This document shows positions 1-8,279 of a DNA stretch of 64,000 nt, piece after piece. The notes beneath the pieces were generated by a model, which was given only the letters and a program-made list of their open reading frames with translations, ran no database searches and was not told the DNA's origin. The position numbers and the translations under genes were made by a program. How positions within the stretch are numbered: the first letter of the stretch is position 1; each line of letters begins with the position of its first letter. Origin of the DNA: Chloroflexota bacterium (GTDB lineage: Bacteria > Chloroflexota > Anaerolineae > Anaerolineales > Villigracilaceae); assembly GCA_019873655.1 (NCBI GenBank), contig JAIOAU010000016.1:1-64000 (forward strand), written 5' to 3'.

Positions 1-41
1 GCTCTGCTACCGTCAATGGTCGCCGATGCGTTGACATTTCT

Positions 42-65
42 CCTCCAAAACCAAAGGTTTGGAGG
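42..65. other. Small hairpin in the left-edge non-coding stretch
   Basis: CCTCCAAA at 42-49 is complementary to TTTGGAGG at 58-65 across an 8-base loop. It lies in the non-coding bases 1-131, where I see no gene. With no T-run and no neighbouring gene in view, its role cannot be assigned. Confidence 0.3.
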
Positions 66-131
66 TACGATTTTATGAGATTGTAAAGGTACGAATTAAC
101 GAGACACTACACAGTGTTCAGTAAGCGGTAA

Positions 132-164
132 AAAGGCTTCCGGGCCGAGGGCGCGGAAGCCTTT
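132..164 (-). terminator. Rho-independent terminator of the ACP/deacetylase operon
   Basis: An 11-bp stem (AAAGGCTTCCG at 132-142 with CGGAAGCCTTT at 154-164) encloses an 11-base loop. Read on the minus strand it ends in a T-run and lies about 25 bases past the stop codon of the deacetylase gene, as expected for the end of this operon. Confidence 0.75.
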
Positions 165-187
165 CGATTTCTTTGGCAGGGGGATGC

Positions 188-1207
188 TTAAAGCGTCATC
201 ACCCGCCGCAGACGGTTGATGCGCATAGCCAAAGCGCCGGAGGCGATCAGGTCCAGGTAGCGCGGGTCGGGGAAGTGGCCCATGTCGTAGCGCGGCAGGG
301 CGAGGGGCGCGGCGGCGTGGGCGGGGAAAATGTTGCCGTAGCGGGTGGTCAGGGCGGTCTCGAAGCCGTATTCGGCGGCCAGGCGCGCCTCGCGCGCCCC
401 GGCTTCGTAGCGGGAACCGTAGGGGTAGGCGAAATGCGTCACCGGACGCCCCAGCCGCTCTTCCAGGATGCGCTTTGCCCCGGCGATTTCGGCGCGCGCC
501 TCGGCCTCGTCCAGCCGGCTGAGGACGCGGTGATTCGTGGCGTGAGCGCCGATGGTCACCAGCGGGTCGGCGTCCAGGCGGCGAATCTCGTCCCAGGTCA
601 GGGCGAGGGCGTCGGTGGGAGCGAGCGGGTCGAGGCCGCGGGCGCGGAAGAGGACTTCCACCAGGCGGGCAAATTCAGGCGGGGAAGCGTACTTGAGCAG
701 CGGGCGCAGAGCGGCGCGGGTCTGGGCGGCCGCGGCGGGGGAGTCTGTCTCGAAGCGGCGGACCTGGCCGTTGATTTCCAGGGTGATGGGTTCCCCCTGC
801 GCCAGCAGGTCTTCGAGCAGATACCACCACAGGACGGCCGTCCGGTCGGGCAGGCCGACGGCGACGTGGATGGTGAAGGGGACGCCGCGCCGCTGGAAGA
901 CGGGGTAGGCCAGGGTCAGGTTGTCGCGGTAGCCGTCGTCGAAGGTGAACAGGACGAAGGGCCGCTCGGGCCGCGTTTCGCCGCGCAGGAAGCGGCGCAG
1001 GTCGGCGGGGGAATAGAAAAGATAGTTGCGGCGTTCGAACCAGGCGATGATTTCGTCCAGCCGGGCGGGGGTGGTTTCGAGCGTCGGCAGGCGCGGCCGT
1101 TCGCCCTCGGGGATGAGGCGGTGGAACATCAACACCAGGCCGGCGCCCCCGTAGAGGGGACGGACGAGGGGGGCGAGGGGGCGCAGGAGGAGGTCGAGGC
1201 GGTTCAC
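188..1207 (-). CDS. Polysaccharide deacetylase (NodB/CE4 family)
   Basis: A 339-residue protein with NodB-fold signatures. The FTFDDGYRDN motif near residues 108-117 carries the Asp-Asp pair (general base and metal ligand in CE4 enzymes). A downstream GAHATNHRVLS motif supplies the His-x3-His metal ligands, followed by FAYPYGSRY. The family removes N- or O-acetyl groups from polysaccharides with a divalent metal. There is no clear signal peptide; the N-terminus looks like a GT/deacetylase membrane-surface type. The GTG start overlaps the stop codon of the preceding gene (GTGA), so translation is probably coupled and no separate Shine-Dalgarno is seen. It is the last gene of the ACP operon, which suggests an acylated or deacetylated glycan product; the substrate is unknown. 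Confidence 0.85.
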   Translation of the reverse strand: MNRLDLLLRPLAPLVRPLYGGAGLVLMFHRLIPEGERPRLPTLETTPARLDEIIAWFERRNYLFYSPADLRRFLRGETRPERPFVLFTFDDGYRDNLTLAYPVFQRRGVPFTIHVAVGLPDRTAVLWWYLLEDLLAQGEPITLEINGQVRRFETDSPAAAAQTRAALRPLLKYASPPEFARLVEVLFRARGLDPLAPTDALALTWDEIRRLDADPLVTIGAHATNHRVLSRLDEAEARAEIAGAKRILEERLGRPVTHFAYPYGSRYEAGAREARLAAEYGFETALTTRYGNIFPAHAAAPLALPRYDMGHFPDPRYLDLIASGALAMRINRLRRVMTL

Positions 1208-2046
1208 AGGTCGAGGACTTGCAGTTCCGAGTAGAGCGTGTCCATCGCCTGGCGCGGCACGCTGACGGAGCGGAACAGGCGCGGGATGCGTTGAGGGATG
1301 GTCGCACCGGGCAGGCGCGTCGTCTGGCCGGCCAGGTAGTGTTCGCCGACCAGCAGGCCGAAGACGCCCAGCCGCAGGCAGAGACGGCCCAGCAGGCCCG
1401 GGGCGAGGCGAGCAAAGACGGCCGGATGACTCAGATAATGCACCTCGGCCAGCGGCAGGCGTTTGCGGCGCACGGTTTTGACGAGCAGATAGGTGTACTC
1501 ATCGCCGCGCCGCAGCAGGACGTGCGGGAAGGCGAAGGGGCGGTGATCCTCGAGGATGCGCCGGTCGTGGTCGTCCAGATGGGGGGCGATTCGATCGGGG
1601 TCGAGCGAGATTTCGCCCGACCCGGCGAGGGGCAGAGGGAGCAGGACGCGGGCGCGCTCATCCAGGGTCTGGAAGCCGAAGCGGCGCAAAATCGGCGCGA
1701 CTTTGACGCCGGTGAAGTTGGTAAAGGTCGTCGCGGCGCGGTTCAGGACGCGGGAAAGCAGCGACAGCCCTTCGCTGCGATGGTCGGGAGCGACGATCCA
1801 GGTCGTCAGGTTGCAGAATTTCTCCTCCCGGCCGCCGATTTCGCGCCGGCTAAAAAGCGTCCCCAGGAAACCGACCGGCTGTCCCTCGTCTTCGAGCAGG
1901 TAGCCGAAGGGGTCGTCCACGTTGCCCCAGCGGCGGACGAAGAGGCGGCGAAAGGTCTCTTTCGAGGGGCGCGGCTCGTTGAAGCCCAGGAAGAGCGGGT
2001 AGAGGCGCTCGAAGTCTTCGGGTTCGGCGGGGCGGATGAGGGTCAT
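1204..2046 (-). CDS. GNAT-like acyltransferase
   Basis: A 280-residue protein starting MTLIRPAEPEDFERLYPLF, the typical first strand and helix of a GNAT N-acyltransferase. It continues with a PVGFLGTLFSRREI strand and a WIVAPDHRSEGLSLLSRVL segment that resembles the acyl-CoA pyrophosphate-binding loop of the family. The second half (about residues 150-280) is not typical GNAT and I do not recognise it. The frame is open much further upstream, but that part lies inside the ligase gene; the ATG at 2046, six bases past the ligase stop, is the sensible start. By context it could transfer the acyl group carried by the operon's ACP to a sugar or amine, which is an inference. Confidence 0.65.
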   Translation of the reverse strand: MTLIRPAEPEDFERLYPLFLGFNEPRPSKETFRRLFVRRWGNVDDPFGYLLEDEGQPVGFLGTLFSRREIGGREEKFCNLTTWIVAPDHRSEGLSLLSRVLNRAATTFTNFTGVKVAPILRRFGFQTLDERARVLLPLPLAGSGEISLDPDRIAPHLDDHDRRILEDHRPFAFPHVLLRRGDEYTYLLVKTVRRKRLPLAEVHYLSHPAVFARLAPGLLGRLCLRLGVFGLLVGEHYLAGQTTRLPGATIPQRIPRLFRSVSVPRQAMDTLYSELQVLDL

Positions 2047-2051
2047 CGGGG

Positions 2052-3398
2052 CTAGGGACGCAGGCGGATTTTCTTGTAGCGCTCGGAGTACATTTCCTCG
2101 TCCACGAACTCGATCTTGACCGGCACTTTGAAGGCCGGCAGGACGGCGCGGCAGGCCTTCTTCAGGCGCAGGGCGGCGGCTTTGGGGTCTTCCGGTTCCT
2201 TGAGCCGCACCAGGGCGCAGACGATGTTGCCGGTGATGGGATTCTTCTCGCCGTAGACGGTCGCCTCGGCGACGTTGGGCTGCTCTTGCAGGACCGACTC
2301 GACCTCGGCCGGATAGACCTTTTCGCCGCCGACGTTGATCAACTCGGAGCGGCGGCCCAGGATGCGGAAGTACTCGCCGTCCACCAGCACCTCGTCGCCG
2401 GTGACGAACCAGCCGTCCTCGGTGAACGGGCTGGGGGCGTTGAGGTAGCCGAGCATGGCGCTCTTGGCCTTGATGTGCAGAATCCCGTCCACGACGCGCG
2501 TCTCGAAGCCCTCGCCGCCCAGTTTGACCCACAGCGAGTCCGAACTCTTCGACTTGGAGCGCAGGATGCCGACCTCGGAAAGTCCGTAGGTTTGCTGGAG
2601 GGTGATGTGCGGGAACAGTTCGTGGAAGCGTTTGAGCGTGCTTTCCGGCATCGGCTCGGTGCCGTAGGTGACGGTCTGGAGCGAGGACAGGTCGTAGCGT
2701 TTGTAGGCTTCGCTGAGCAGAATCAGGTTGATGAAGGTCGGCGAGGTGGGCAGCATCTCGACGCGGTACTTTTCGACGGCGGCCAGCACCGCCTCGGGGC
2801 TGCGGTCCTGGACGGTGATGATCGTCCCGCCGTTGGAGAGGATGTAGAGCATGGTGTTGACGCCGCCGATGTGATCGTAGAGCAGGAAGGTGATCGTCCG
2901 CTTGGTGTGGCGGCGGACTTTGAATTTCTCCAGGATGCCGGTCAGGTCGTGCAGGGCGGCCTTGTTCTTGCCGGTCGAGCCGGAGGAGAAGAGAATCAGG
3001 CCGGGGTGGCCGCGCCGGCGCAGTTCGGCGTAGAGGGGATGGTCGGCCCGATAGGGGAGGCGCTCGAAACGGACCTGGTCCTGCTCGTCAATGACGATGC
3101 GCACTTCGCCCTGGGCGGTTTCGATGAACTCGGCCTTTTTGGCCTCCACCGAGCGGGTCAGCGGCACCAGGACGCAGTTGTGTTCGATGAGCGCCAGGAA
3201 GAGCGCCACCGCGTTGGGCGAGAAGTCGGCCTCCAGGATGACCACCGCGCCGGCCGGGACCTGCTGCTCGGTCAGCGCCGCCTGCCACTCTGCCAGCCGG
3301 TCGAGCAGCCAGGCGTAGGAATAGGCCTGGTCGCGCCAGATGATGGCCTCGTTCTGGCGGTTTTCGCGGAAGACATCCAGCATGAATTCGATGGTCAT
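2052..3398 (-). CDS. AMP-forming acyl-CoA/acyl-ACP ligase (ANL superfamily)
   Basis: A 448-residue adenylating enzyme, shorter than the usual 500-550. The P-loop-like motif ILFSSGSTGKNKAAL lies near residue 137, the QTYGLSEVG motif (A5) near residue 266, the GWFVTGDEV motif (A7) near residue 330, then GRRSELINVGGEKVYPAEVE, the hinge into the C-terminal lid. Such enzymes activate a carboxylate with ATP and transfer it to CoA or to a phosphopantetheine arm. The start overlaps the stop of the SDR gene by ATGA. With an ACP two genes upstream, ACP loading is plausible, but the substrate cannot be read from sequence. Confidence 0.85.
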   Translation of the reverse strand: MTIEFMLDVFRENRQNEAIIWRDQAYSYAWLLDRLAEWQAALTEQQVPAGAVVILEADFSPNAVALFLALIEHNCVLVPLTRSVEAKKAEFIETAQGEVRIVIDEQDQVRFERLPYRADHPLYAELRRRGHPGLILFSSGSTGKNKAALHDLTGILEKFKVRRHTKRTITFLLYDHIGGVNTMLYILSNGGTIITVQDRSPEAVLAAVEKYRVEMLPTSPTFINLILLSEAYKRYDLSSLQTVTYGTEPMPESTLKRFHELFPHITLQQTYGLSEVGILRSKSKSSDSLWVKLGGEGFETRVVDGILHIKAKSAMLGYLNAPSPFTEDGWFVTGDEVLVDGEYFRILGRRSELINVGGEKVYPAEVESVLQEQPNVAEATVYGEKNPITGNIVCALVRLKEPEDPKAAALRLKKACRAVLPAFKVPVKIEFVDEEMYSERYKKIRLRP

Positions 3399-4096
3399 AC
3401 GCCTCCCAGGTAGATCACCTGGCCGGTGATCAGCCCGCTTTCGGGCCGCAGGAAGAAGTCGATGACGTTGACGATGTCGGCGAATTCGCCGAAGCGCGGG
3501 ATGGCCTGGCGGGCGAGCAGGGCCTGGAGTTTCTCATCCGGGACGGCCGCCACCAGGTCGGTGCGGACGGCGGTCGGGCCGACGGCGTTGACGGTAACGC
3601 CGAGGGGGGCCAGTTCGCGCGCCAGGATGCGGGTCAGGGTTTCGACGGCGGCTTTCGAGGCGGCGTACACGGCTTCGCCTTCCAGGTCGAGCGGCACGGC
3701 CACGCTGGAGAAGTTGACGATGCGTCCGAATTTGCGCTTCTGCATCAGGCGGGCGGATTCCCGGCAGAGCAGGAACGCGCCGATGACATTCGTCTCGAAG
3801 ACGCGCCGCGCCGTTTCGACGGGCGTCAGCAGGGCGTGGTTGAGGACCGCGATGCCGGCGTTGTTGATGAGGGCGTCCAGTCGCCCGTAGGTTTTGCGAA
3901 TCTCGCCAAGCATGGCCTGCACAGCCGGTTCGTCGTTCACGTCCAGGCAGAAGTGGCGGTAGTTGGGGAGCGCCAGGTCCGACGGCTTGCGGCTGCAGCC
4001 GATGACCTGCCAGCCGCGGCCGGCGTAGGTCTCGGCCAGGTGGCGGCCGATGCCCTTGCGCGTCCCGCTGATGAGCATGACGGCGGTTTCGCTCAT
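3395..4096 (-). CDS. Short-chain dehydrogenase/reductase, FabG-like
   Basis: A 233-residue classical SDR. The N-terminal SGTRKGIGRH matches the TGxxxGxG dinucleotide-binding motif. NNAGIAVLN follows near residue 82, a Ser in the NFSSVA strand, then the catalytic YAASKAA (YxxxK) near residue 147. The C-terminus GQVIYLGGV matches the FabG ending. The ATG at 4096 overlaps the ACP stop (ATGA); the frame runs open upstream but lacks homology there. It probably reduces a 3-oxoacyl or similar keto group on the ACP-bound intermediate made by this operon. Confidence 0.87.
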   Translation of the reverse strand: MSETAVMLISGTRKGIGRHLAETYAGRGWQVIGCSRKPSDLALPNYRHFCLDVNDEPAVQAMLGEIRKTYGRLDALINNAGIAVLNHALLTPVETARRVFETNVIGAFLLCRESARLMQKRKFGRIVNFSSVAVPLDLEGEAVYAASKAAVETLTRILARELAPLGVTVNAVGPTAVRTDLVAAVPDEKLQALLARQAIPRFGEFADIVNVIDFFLRPESGLITGQVIYLGGV

Positions 4097-4392
4097 TTCT
4101 TTTCCGTCAACAGCAGATGGGCGTACTCGGCGAGCGACTGCACGCTGCGGAAGGGACTGCGTTCCTGCGACATGGCGCGCTCGTCGGCCAGGGTCAGATG
4201 GACCCCATAGCGGTCGGCGATTTTCTCTTCGACCAGCACGATCAGGTTGACCAGGCCGAGCGAGTCGAGTTTCGAATTCCGCCCGAGCAGGCGCGTTTCG
4301 GGAGAGATCTCCAGGCGCTGTTCGTCCTCGGCCTGCTGATTCCACTCTTCGACGGCTTCCAGGACGAGCGCCAACACTTCTTCTTTTTCCAT
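4093..4392 (-). CDS. Acyl carrier protein (dedicated, second ACP of the window)
   Basis: A 99-residue protein with the phosphopantetheine attachment motif KLDSLGLVNL; the Ser follows Asp. It is acidic and helical like other carrier proteins, but longer than the housekeeping ACP at 57054, with which it shares little beyond the motif. I chose the ATG at 4392 because GAGGAG sits five bases upstream; an ATG at 4413 would add seven residues but has no comparable ribosome-binding site. It is the first gene of a five-gene overlapping operon and presumably carries the acyl chain handled by the downstream ligase, SDR and GNAT-like enzymes. Confidence 0.85.
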   Translation of the reverse strand: MEKEEVLALVLEAVEEWNQQAEDEQRLEISPETRLLGRNSKLDSLGLVNLIVLVEEKIADRYGVHLTLADERAMSQERSPFRSVQSLAEYAHLLLTEKK

Positions 4393-4421
4393 GACGGCTC
4401 CTCGATGAGACATTTGCTCGA

Positions 4422-4427
4422 ATTATA
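4422..4427 (-). promoter_or_regulatory. Candidate -10 box of the ACP operon
   Basis: A perfect TATAAT read on the minus strand, 30 bases before the ACP start. No good -35 hexamer is visible at 16-18 bases, so only the -10 is supported. Confidence 0.45.
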
Positions 4428-4468
4428 CTGCCAAAGGCGGCGGCATCGGGGGATGCGCCCAACGCGAA

Positions 4469-4490
4469 CCTCCCCGCGCAGACGGGGAGG
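4469..4490 (-). terminator. GC hairpin between hflX cluster and ACP operon
   Basis: CCTCCCCG at 4469-4476 pairs with CGGGGAGG at 4483-4490 over a 6-base loop, 35 bases beyond the stop of the small membrane protein gene. There is no T-run on either side, so termination activity is uncertain. Confidence 0.4.
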
Positions 4491-4524
4491 CCTTTCGAAC
4501 GATGAACGGTGGGCGCGTCCCGGT

Positions 4525-4734
4525 TTAAAGCGCCCAGGCCAGCATGATGCCGAAGATAGCGATGATGACGCCGAGATGCAGCAACAAGTTGCTGCTCCCG
4601 AACCAACCGGGGACGAAGAACTGCACCACGTAGTTGGCAACGACCAGCAGGAGGCCGATCATTGGCAGCAGGCCCTTGCGCGGCGCCAGATAATTGGAAA
4701 GTTTGTCGAGCATTTTATTCAACCAGCGAAACAT
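4525..4734 (-). CDS. Small two-helix membrane protein, unknown function
   Basis: A 69-residue protein with a basic amphipathic N-terminus (MFRWLNKMLDKLSNYL) and two hydrophobic helices, about residues 22-42 and 49-69. AAGGAGGA precedes the ATG at a good distance. The gene overlaps the 3' end of hflX by 20 bases, so it is probably co-expressed with it. I do not recognise the family. Two short helices with a cytoplasmic amphipathic start would suit a small regulatory or anchoring membrane protein, but this is only a description. Confidence 0.65.
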   Translation of the reverse strand: MFRWLNKMLDKLSNYLAPRKGLLPMIGLLLVVANYVVQFFVPGWFGSSNLLLHLGVIIAIFGIMLAWAL

Positions 4735-6079
4735 CTTGCTCCTCCTTGTCTGATTCGCCTGGCCGAATCTGCCAGGGGTGGAATTGCGCCAACAGCCTGC
4801 CCGGCAGCCGCCCCTCGATGAGGACGCTCTTGCGCCCGTGTTCGAGGCGCTCCACCTGGCCGAATTCGTGGAAAAGCGAGATCAATTGTCCCTGCTGATA
4901 GGGCAGGCGGACGCGCACCGGCGTCAGCGTTTCGTAGAGGACGCCGCGGATGCGTTCGATCAGGTCGGGCAGGCCCTCGCCGGTGCGGGCCGAGATGGCG
5001 ACTGCCTGCGGGAACCGGGCCGCGATCTGACGGGCGGCGGCCGGGTCGCTCAGACGGTCGATTTTGTTCAGGACGGTGATGACCGGCACATGCCCGGCCT
5101 CGATCTCGTTCAGCGTTCGATGGACGGCTTCGGCCTGGTTCATGGCGTTGGGGTGGGAAATGTCCACCACGTGTAGCAACAGGTCGGCGTCGGCGATTTC
5201 CTCGAGGGTGGCGCGGAAGGCGGCGACTAGGGTGGTGGGCAGTTTCTGGATGAATCCGACCGTGTCGGTGAAGAGGACGATGTTGCCGCCGGGGAATTCG
5301 ACCCGCCGGGTGGTGGGGTCGAGGGTGGCGAACAACTCGTCGGCGACGTAGACGCTTGCGCCGGCCAGGCGGTTAAGCAGGGTAGATTTCCCGGCATTCG
5401 TGTAGCCAACAAGGGTAACGACCGGGACGCGGTTGCGCCGCCGCTGGCCGCGCTGGCGCTGGCGCTGGGCGCGCACTTTTTCCAGGTCGTCCTTGATGCG
5501 GGCGATTTCGCGGCGGATGGTTCGCCGGTCCACTTCCAGTTGGGTCTCGCCGGGGCCGCGCAGGCCGACGCCGCCGACCGATCCGGCCCGTCCGCCGCCG
5601 CCGCCCGTCTGGCGGGCCAGATGGGTCCAGCGGCCGGTCAGACGCGGCAGGTAGTACTCGTACTGCGCCAGTTTGACCTGCTGCTGGCCCTCGCTGGTGT
5701 GGGCGTGCTGGGCGAAGATGTCGAGGATGACCGCTGTGCGGTCGAGCAGGCGCAGGTTGTTGCCGAGGGCCTCTTCCAGTTCGCGCTGGTGACGGGGGCT
5801 GAGTTCGTCGTCGAACACGATGACCTGGGCGAGGGTCTCTTCGGCCAGGGCCTTGAGTTCCTCGACTTTGCCTTTGCCGATGAGGGTCTGAGGGTTGGGG
5901 CGGTCGAGTTTTTGGGTCAGTTGGCCGACCACTTCCAGGCCGGCGGTGTCGCACAAGAGGGCCAGTTCGGCCAGCGAGTCATCCAGGCTGAGGAGACGTT
6001 CCTGGCCGTAGAGTTCCACGCCGACCAGGAACGCGCGTTCGCGCGGCGGGCTGGTCGGTTCGGGGGTCTTTTTTGCCAT
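4715..6079 (-). CDS. hflX: GTPase HflX, ribosome-associated
   Basis: A 454-residue TRAFAC GTPase. The N-terminal HflX domain carries the glycine-rich segment TGGGGGRAGSVGGVGLRGPGE typical of the family, then a coiled linker. The G domain has GYTNAGKSTLLN (G1), DTVGFIQKLP (G3), NKID (G4) and SARTGEG (G5). HflX splits or rescues stalled 70S ribosomes under stress in characterised bacteria. The ATG at 6079 shares one base with the stop of the upstream histidine kinase gene. The frame is open further upstream, but only inside that kinase, so the shorter start is right. Confidence 0.93.
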   Translation of the reverse strand: MAKKTPEPTSPPRERAFLVGVELYGQERLLSLDDSLAELALLCDTAGLEVVGQLTQKLDRPNPQTLIGKGKVEELKALAEETLAQVIVFDDELSPRHQRELEEALGNNLRLLDRTAVILDIFAQHAHTSEGQQQVKLAQYEYYLPRLTGRWTHLARQTGGGGGRAGSVGGVGLRGPGETQLEVDRRTIRREIARIKDDLEKVRAQRQRQRGQRRRNRVPVVTLVGYTNAGKSTLLNRLAGASVYVADELFATLDPTTRRVEFPGGNIVLFTDTVGFIQKLPTTLVAAFRATLEEIADADLLLHVVDISHPNAMNQAEAVHRTLNEIEAGHVPVITVLNKIDRLSDPAAARQIAARFPQAVAISARTGEGLPDLIERIRGVLYETLTPVRVRLPYQQGQLISLFHEFGQVERLEHGRKSVLIEGRLPGRLLAQFHPWQIRPGESDKEEQDVSLVE

Positions 6080-7338
6080 CAAGCCTGTTCGTCCTTCGGG
6101 GAGGAGGGGGTCGATTCGGCGATCTGGCGCGCCTGGCTGCCGAACAGTTTGGCCAGTTTGGGATCGGGCGCCTCGGTGCGCAGCGGCAGAAGAACGTGGA
6201 AGGTGGAGCCTGGGCAACGGACCTCGTCGTGGCCTTCCGATTCGACCCACACCGTCCCCCCGTGGGCCTCGAAGATGCCGCGGGCGATGGGCAGTCCGAG
6301 GCCCGGTCCGCCGCCCTTGAATTTGGTCTTGCCGCTCGAGTGCAGCGAAACGTTCCCCAGCCCGCCGAATTTCTCGAAGATGATTTCCTGATCTTCCAGC
6401 GAGATGCCAATGCCGGTGTCGGCGATGGTGACTTCGATGAAACCGGGCAGGGTGCGGCCGTCAATGGTGATTTGGCCGCCGTCGGGGGTGTATTTGACGG
6501 CGTTGCTCAGGATGTTGCGAAAGGCCTGGTAGAGCCGTTCGGGGTCGGCGAAAATCATCTGCTCGCTGCCCGGGAATTTGCGCACGGTCAGACGCTGATT
6601 ACGGCTGGCGATGTCGTCCTTGAATTCATTGGCCAGCAGGTTGAGCAGTTGACCGAGCCAGACCGGCTGGAAGGCGAGCGAGAGCATGTTGTTGTCGATG
6701 AGCGAGACGTCGATCATGTCGTCCACGATGGCGCGCAGGCGGCGGATGCCGTTGTTGATGCCTTCCATGAGCGAATCGGCCATGCCATTGGGGGCCGAGC
6801 GCAGGATGTCGTGCATCATGGCGGCATAGCCTTCGATCAGCGTGAGGGGCGTCTTGAGTTCGTGGGCGGCGACGGCGATAAAGTTGGATTTGCTGCGGTC
6901 GAGTTTTTCCAGTTTTTGCTGTACTTCGAACAATTCGCTCGAAATGAAGGCGATGCTGGTCTCCATTTCGATGCGGGCGGCTTTTTCGAGAGCGTGGGTG
7001 AAGATGGGGATGAGCGCGCCGGTCAGGTCGAGGGCTTCCTGCTCGGTCAGATTTTCCCGGATGAGATCGTAGGTCATCAGGAAGATTTGGTTGAGGACGG
7101 CGGTGATGTTCTTCTCGCCGGCGCGCAGGTCGCTGGTGGTGGGCGAGTTGGACCAATCCAGGATGATGGGGTCCAGCCAGGCGGGGTCGCCGGTGTCCAT
7201 GGCGTGGGCGAGCATGTCGAAGAAACGGTTGAGTTGCGCCTCGAAGGTCTCGCGCACCCCCGCGCCGCGCGCCAGGGCGTTGGTGAGCCGGTAAATCCAG
7301 GCAGGTTGAATCTTAGCCAGAAGAAGCAGGACGCTCAT
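6079..7338 (-). CDS. Soluble sensor histidine kinase
   Basis: A 419-residue protein without membrane helices. Residues 1-140 are an all-helical N-terminal region that I cannot assign, though it recalls RsbR-type or globin-like helical sensor domains. The H-box VAAHELKTPLT has the phosphoacceptor His at 159. The ATPase domain follows with the N-box (RNILSNAVKYTPDGG), G1 (IADTGIGIS) and G2 (GPGLGLPIA). No REC domain or cognate regulator lies beside it; it sits directly upstream of hflX with a one-base overlap. It may work with a regulator elsewhere. Confidence 0.87.
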   Translation of the reverse strand: MSVLLLLAKIQPAWIYRLTNALARGAGVRETFEAQLNRFFDMLAHAMDTGDPAWLDPIILDWSNSPTTSDLRAGEKNITAVLNQIFLMTYDLIRENLTEQEALDLTGALIPIFTHALEKAARIEMETSIAFISSELFEVQQKLEKLDRSKSNFIAVAAHELKTPLTLIEGYAAMMHDILRSAPNGMADSLMEGINNGIRRLRAIVDDMIDVSLIDNNMLSLAFQPVWLGQLLNLLANEFKDDIASRNQRLTVRKFPGSEQMIFADPERLYQAFRNILSNAVKYTPDGGQITIDGRTLPGFIEVTIADTGIGISLEDQEIIFEKFGGLGNVSLHSSGKTKFKGGGPGLGLPIARGIFEAHGGTVWVESEGHDEVRCPGSTFHVLLPLRTEAPDPKLAKLFGSQARQIAESTPSSPKDEQA

Positions 7339-7349
7339 GCGGAGTTAAG

Positions 7350-7376
7350 TTTATACGAGGTTGGGCGATTTGGCAA
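7350..7376 (-). promoter_or_regulatory. Candidate promoter of the kinase-hflX operon
   Basis: On the minus strand TTGCCA (7371-7376) and TATAAA (7350-7355) are separated by 15 bases, slightly short for sigma-70, in the 59-base gap before the kinase start. Confidence 0.4.
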
Positions 7377-7397
7377 TTACAGTTTAACAACAGATGC

Positions 7398-8279
7398 TCA
7401 ACGCCGGGAAGCGATCCAATGCCAGAGGGTGTCGCCGACGGCTTGCAGGCTTTCGGCGGAGACTTTGTCGGCGGTGTCGGCGCGGGTGTGCCAGTAGGGG
7501 TAATCGAAGTCGATGAGCAGGACGGCGGGAATGCCCAGTTCGAGGAAGGGGGTGTGGTCGTCGAGCATGCTGTATTTGCGTTCGGGGATGAATTGCTGCT
7601 CGTACCCGAGGGCGGCGGCCTGCGACCAGATTTCGGCGCGCAGGACGGGATCGGAGTTGTGTTCGTAGTACAGGTTCAGGTCGGCGTCTCCGACCATGTC
7701 CACGATGACCACTGCCTGCGGCGCGACGTCCAGGGAGGCGGCGAAGGCGCGCGAGCCGGCAATCCATTCGCCGCCCGGCAGGCCGCCGCCGTCTTCGGCG
7801 TCGAAGAAGACTAGCCAGAGAGGAACGACATCGGGGGGCAAACTGCGCGCCAGTTCGAGCAGGACGGCCACGCCCGACGCCCCGTCGTTGGCGCCCGGGA
7901 CGGGCAGGCTGCTTTCCGGGCCGGGGTCGCGGTCGGCAACGGGCCGGCTGTCGTAGTGCGCGCCCAAAAGGAGGACGGGCGGCTCGTCCGAGCGGTAGGC
8001 CAGCAGGTTGCGGACGGGGCGGCCGTTCCATTCGGTCTCTTGAAGGGCGACCTGCCAACCGGCGCTTTCGAGTTCGGCGCGCATCCATTCGACTGCCCGG
8101 GCGTGCGCCGGGCTGCCGGGGACGCGCGGCCCCAGATTGACCTGGTAGAGCACGTCGGCGTAGGCGCGCTGACCGTCGAAGGCGCGCGGGGCGGCCGGTC
8201 TGAGCCAGCGGGCGAGCGACAGGCCGCCCAGGGCAACCAGGCCGACCAGGAGGAGCCAGAGGAAGGGTTTGCGTTTCAT
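7398..8279 (-). CDS. M28-family zinc peptidase / glutaminyl-peptide cyclotransferase-like protein
   Basis: A 293-residue exported protein: a basic start, one hydrophobic helix (about residues 6-25), then an M28 fold. Zn-ligand motifs are visible: [28 protein letters not shown] and [37 protein letters not shown] closely resembles glutaminyl cyclases, where the aromatic and His residues bind the N-terminal Gln. The enzyme may therefore make pyroglutamyl N-termini rather than cleave peptides. The N-terminal helix has no lipobox and may be an anchor. The start overlaps the trmFO stop (ATGA). Confidence 0.82.
   Translation of the reverse strand: MKRKPFLWLLLVGLVALGGLSLARWLRPAAPRAFDGQRAYADVLYQVNLGPRVPGSPAHARAVEWMRAELESAGWQVALQETEWNGRPVRNLLAYRSDEPPVLLLGAHYDSRPVADRDPGPESSLPVPGANDGASGVAVLLELARSLPPDVVPLWLVFFDAEDGGGLPGGEWIAGSRAFAASLDVAPQAVVIVDMVGDADLNLYYEHNSDPVLRAEIWSQAAALGYEQQFIPERKYSMLDDHTPFLELGIPAVLLIDFDYPYWHTRADTADKVSAESLQAVGDTLWHWIASRR

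Noticed and set aside
173-1234. Long plus-strand open frame opposite the deacetylase gene
   Set aside because: Its translation is a Gly/Ala/Gln-rich low-complexity string without motifs; it is a shadow caused by high GC. The minus-strand frame has clear CE4 motifs.
1204-2532. GNAT-like gene with a 162-residue N-terminal extension
   Set aside because: The extension is Arg/Gly-rich translation lying inside the acyl ligase gene in another frame; the conserved protein begins at 2046.
3395-4606. SDR gene with a long N-terminal extension
   Set aside because: The added residues run antisense to no motif and cover the ACP gene; the Rossmann motif starts right after ATG 4096.
4715-6250. hflX starting at 6250
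   Set aside because: The upstream part lies within the histidine kinase 3' end in another frame and is not HflX-like.
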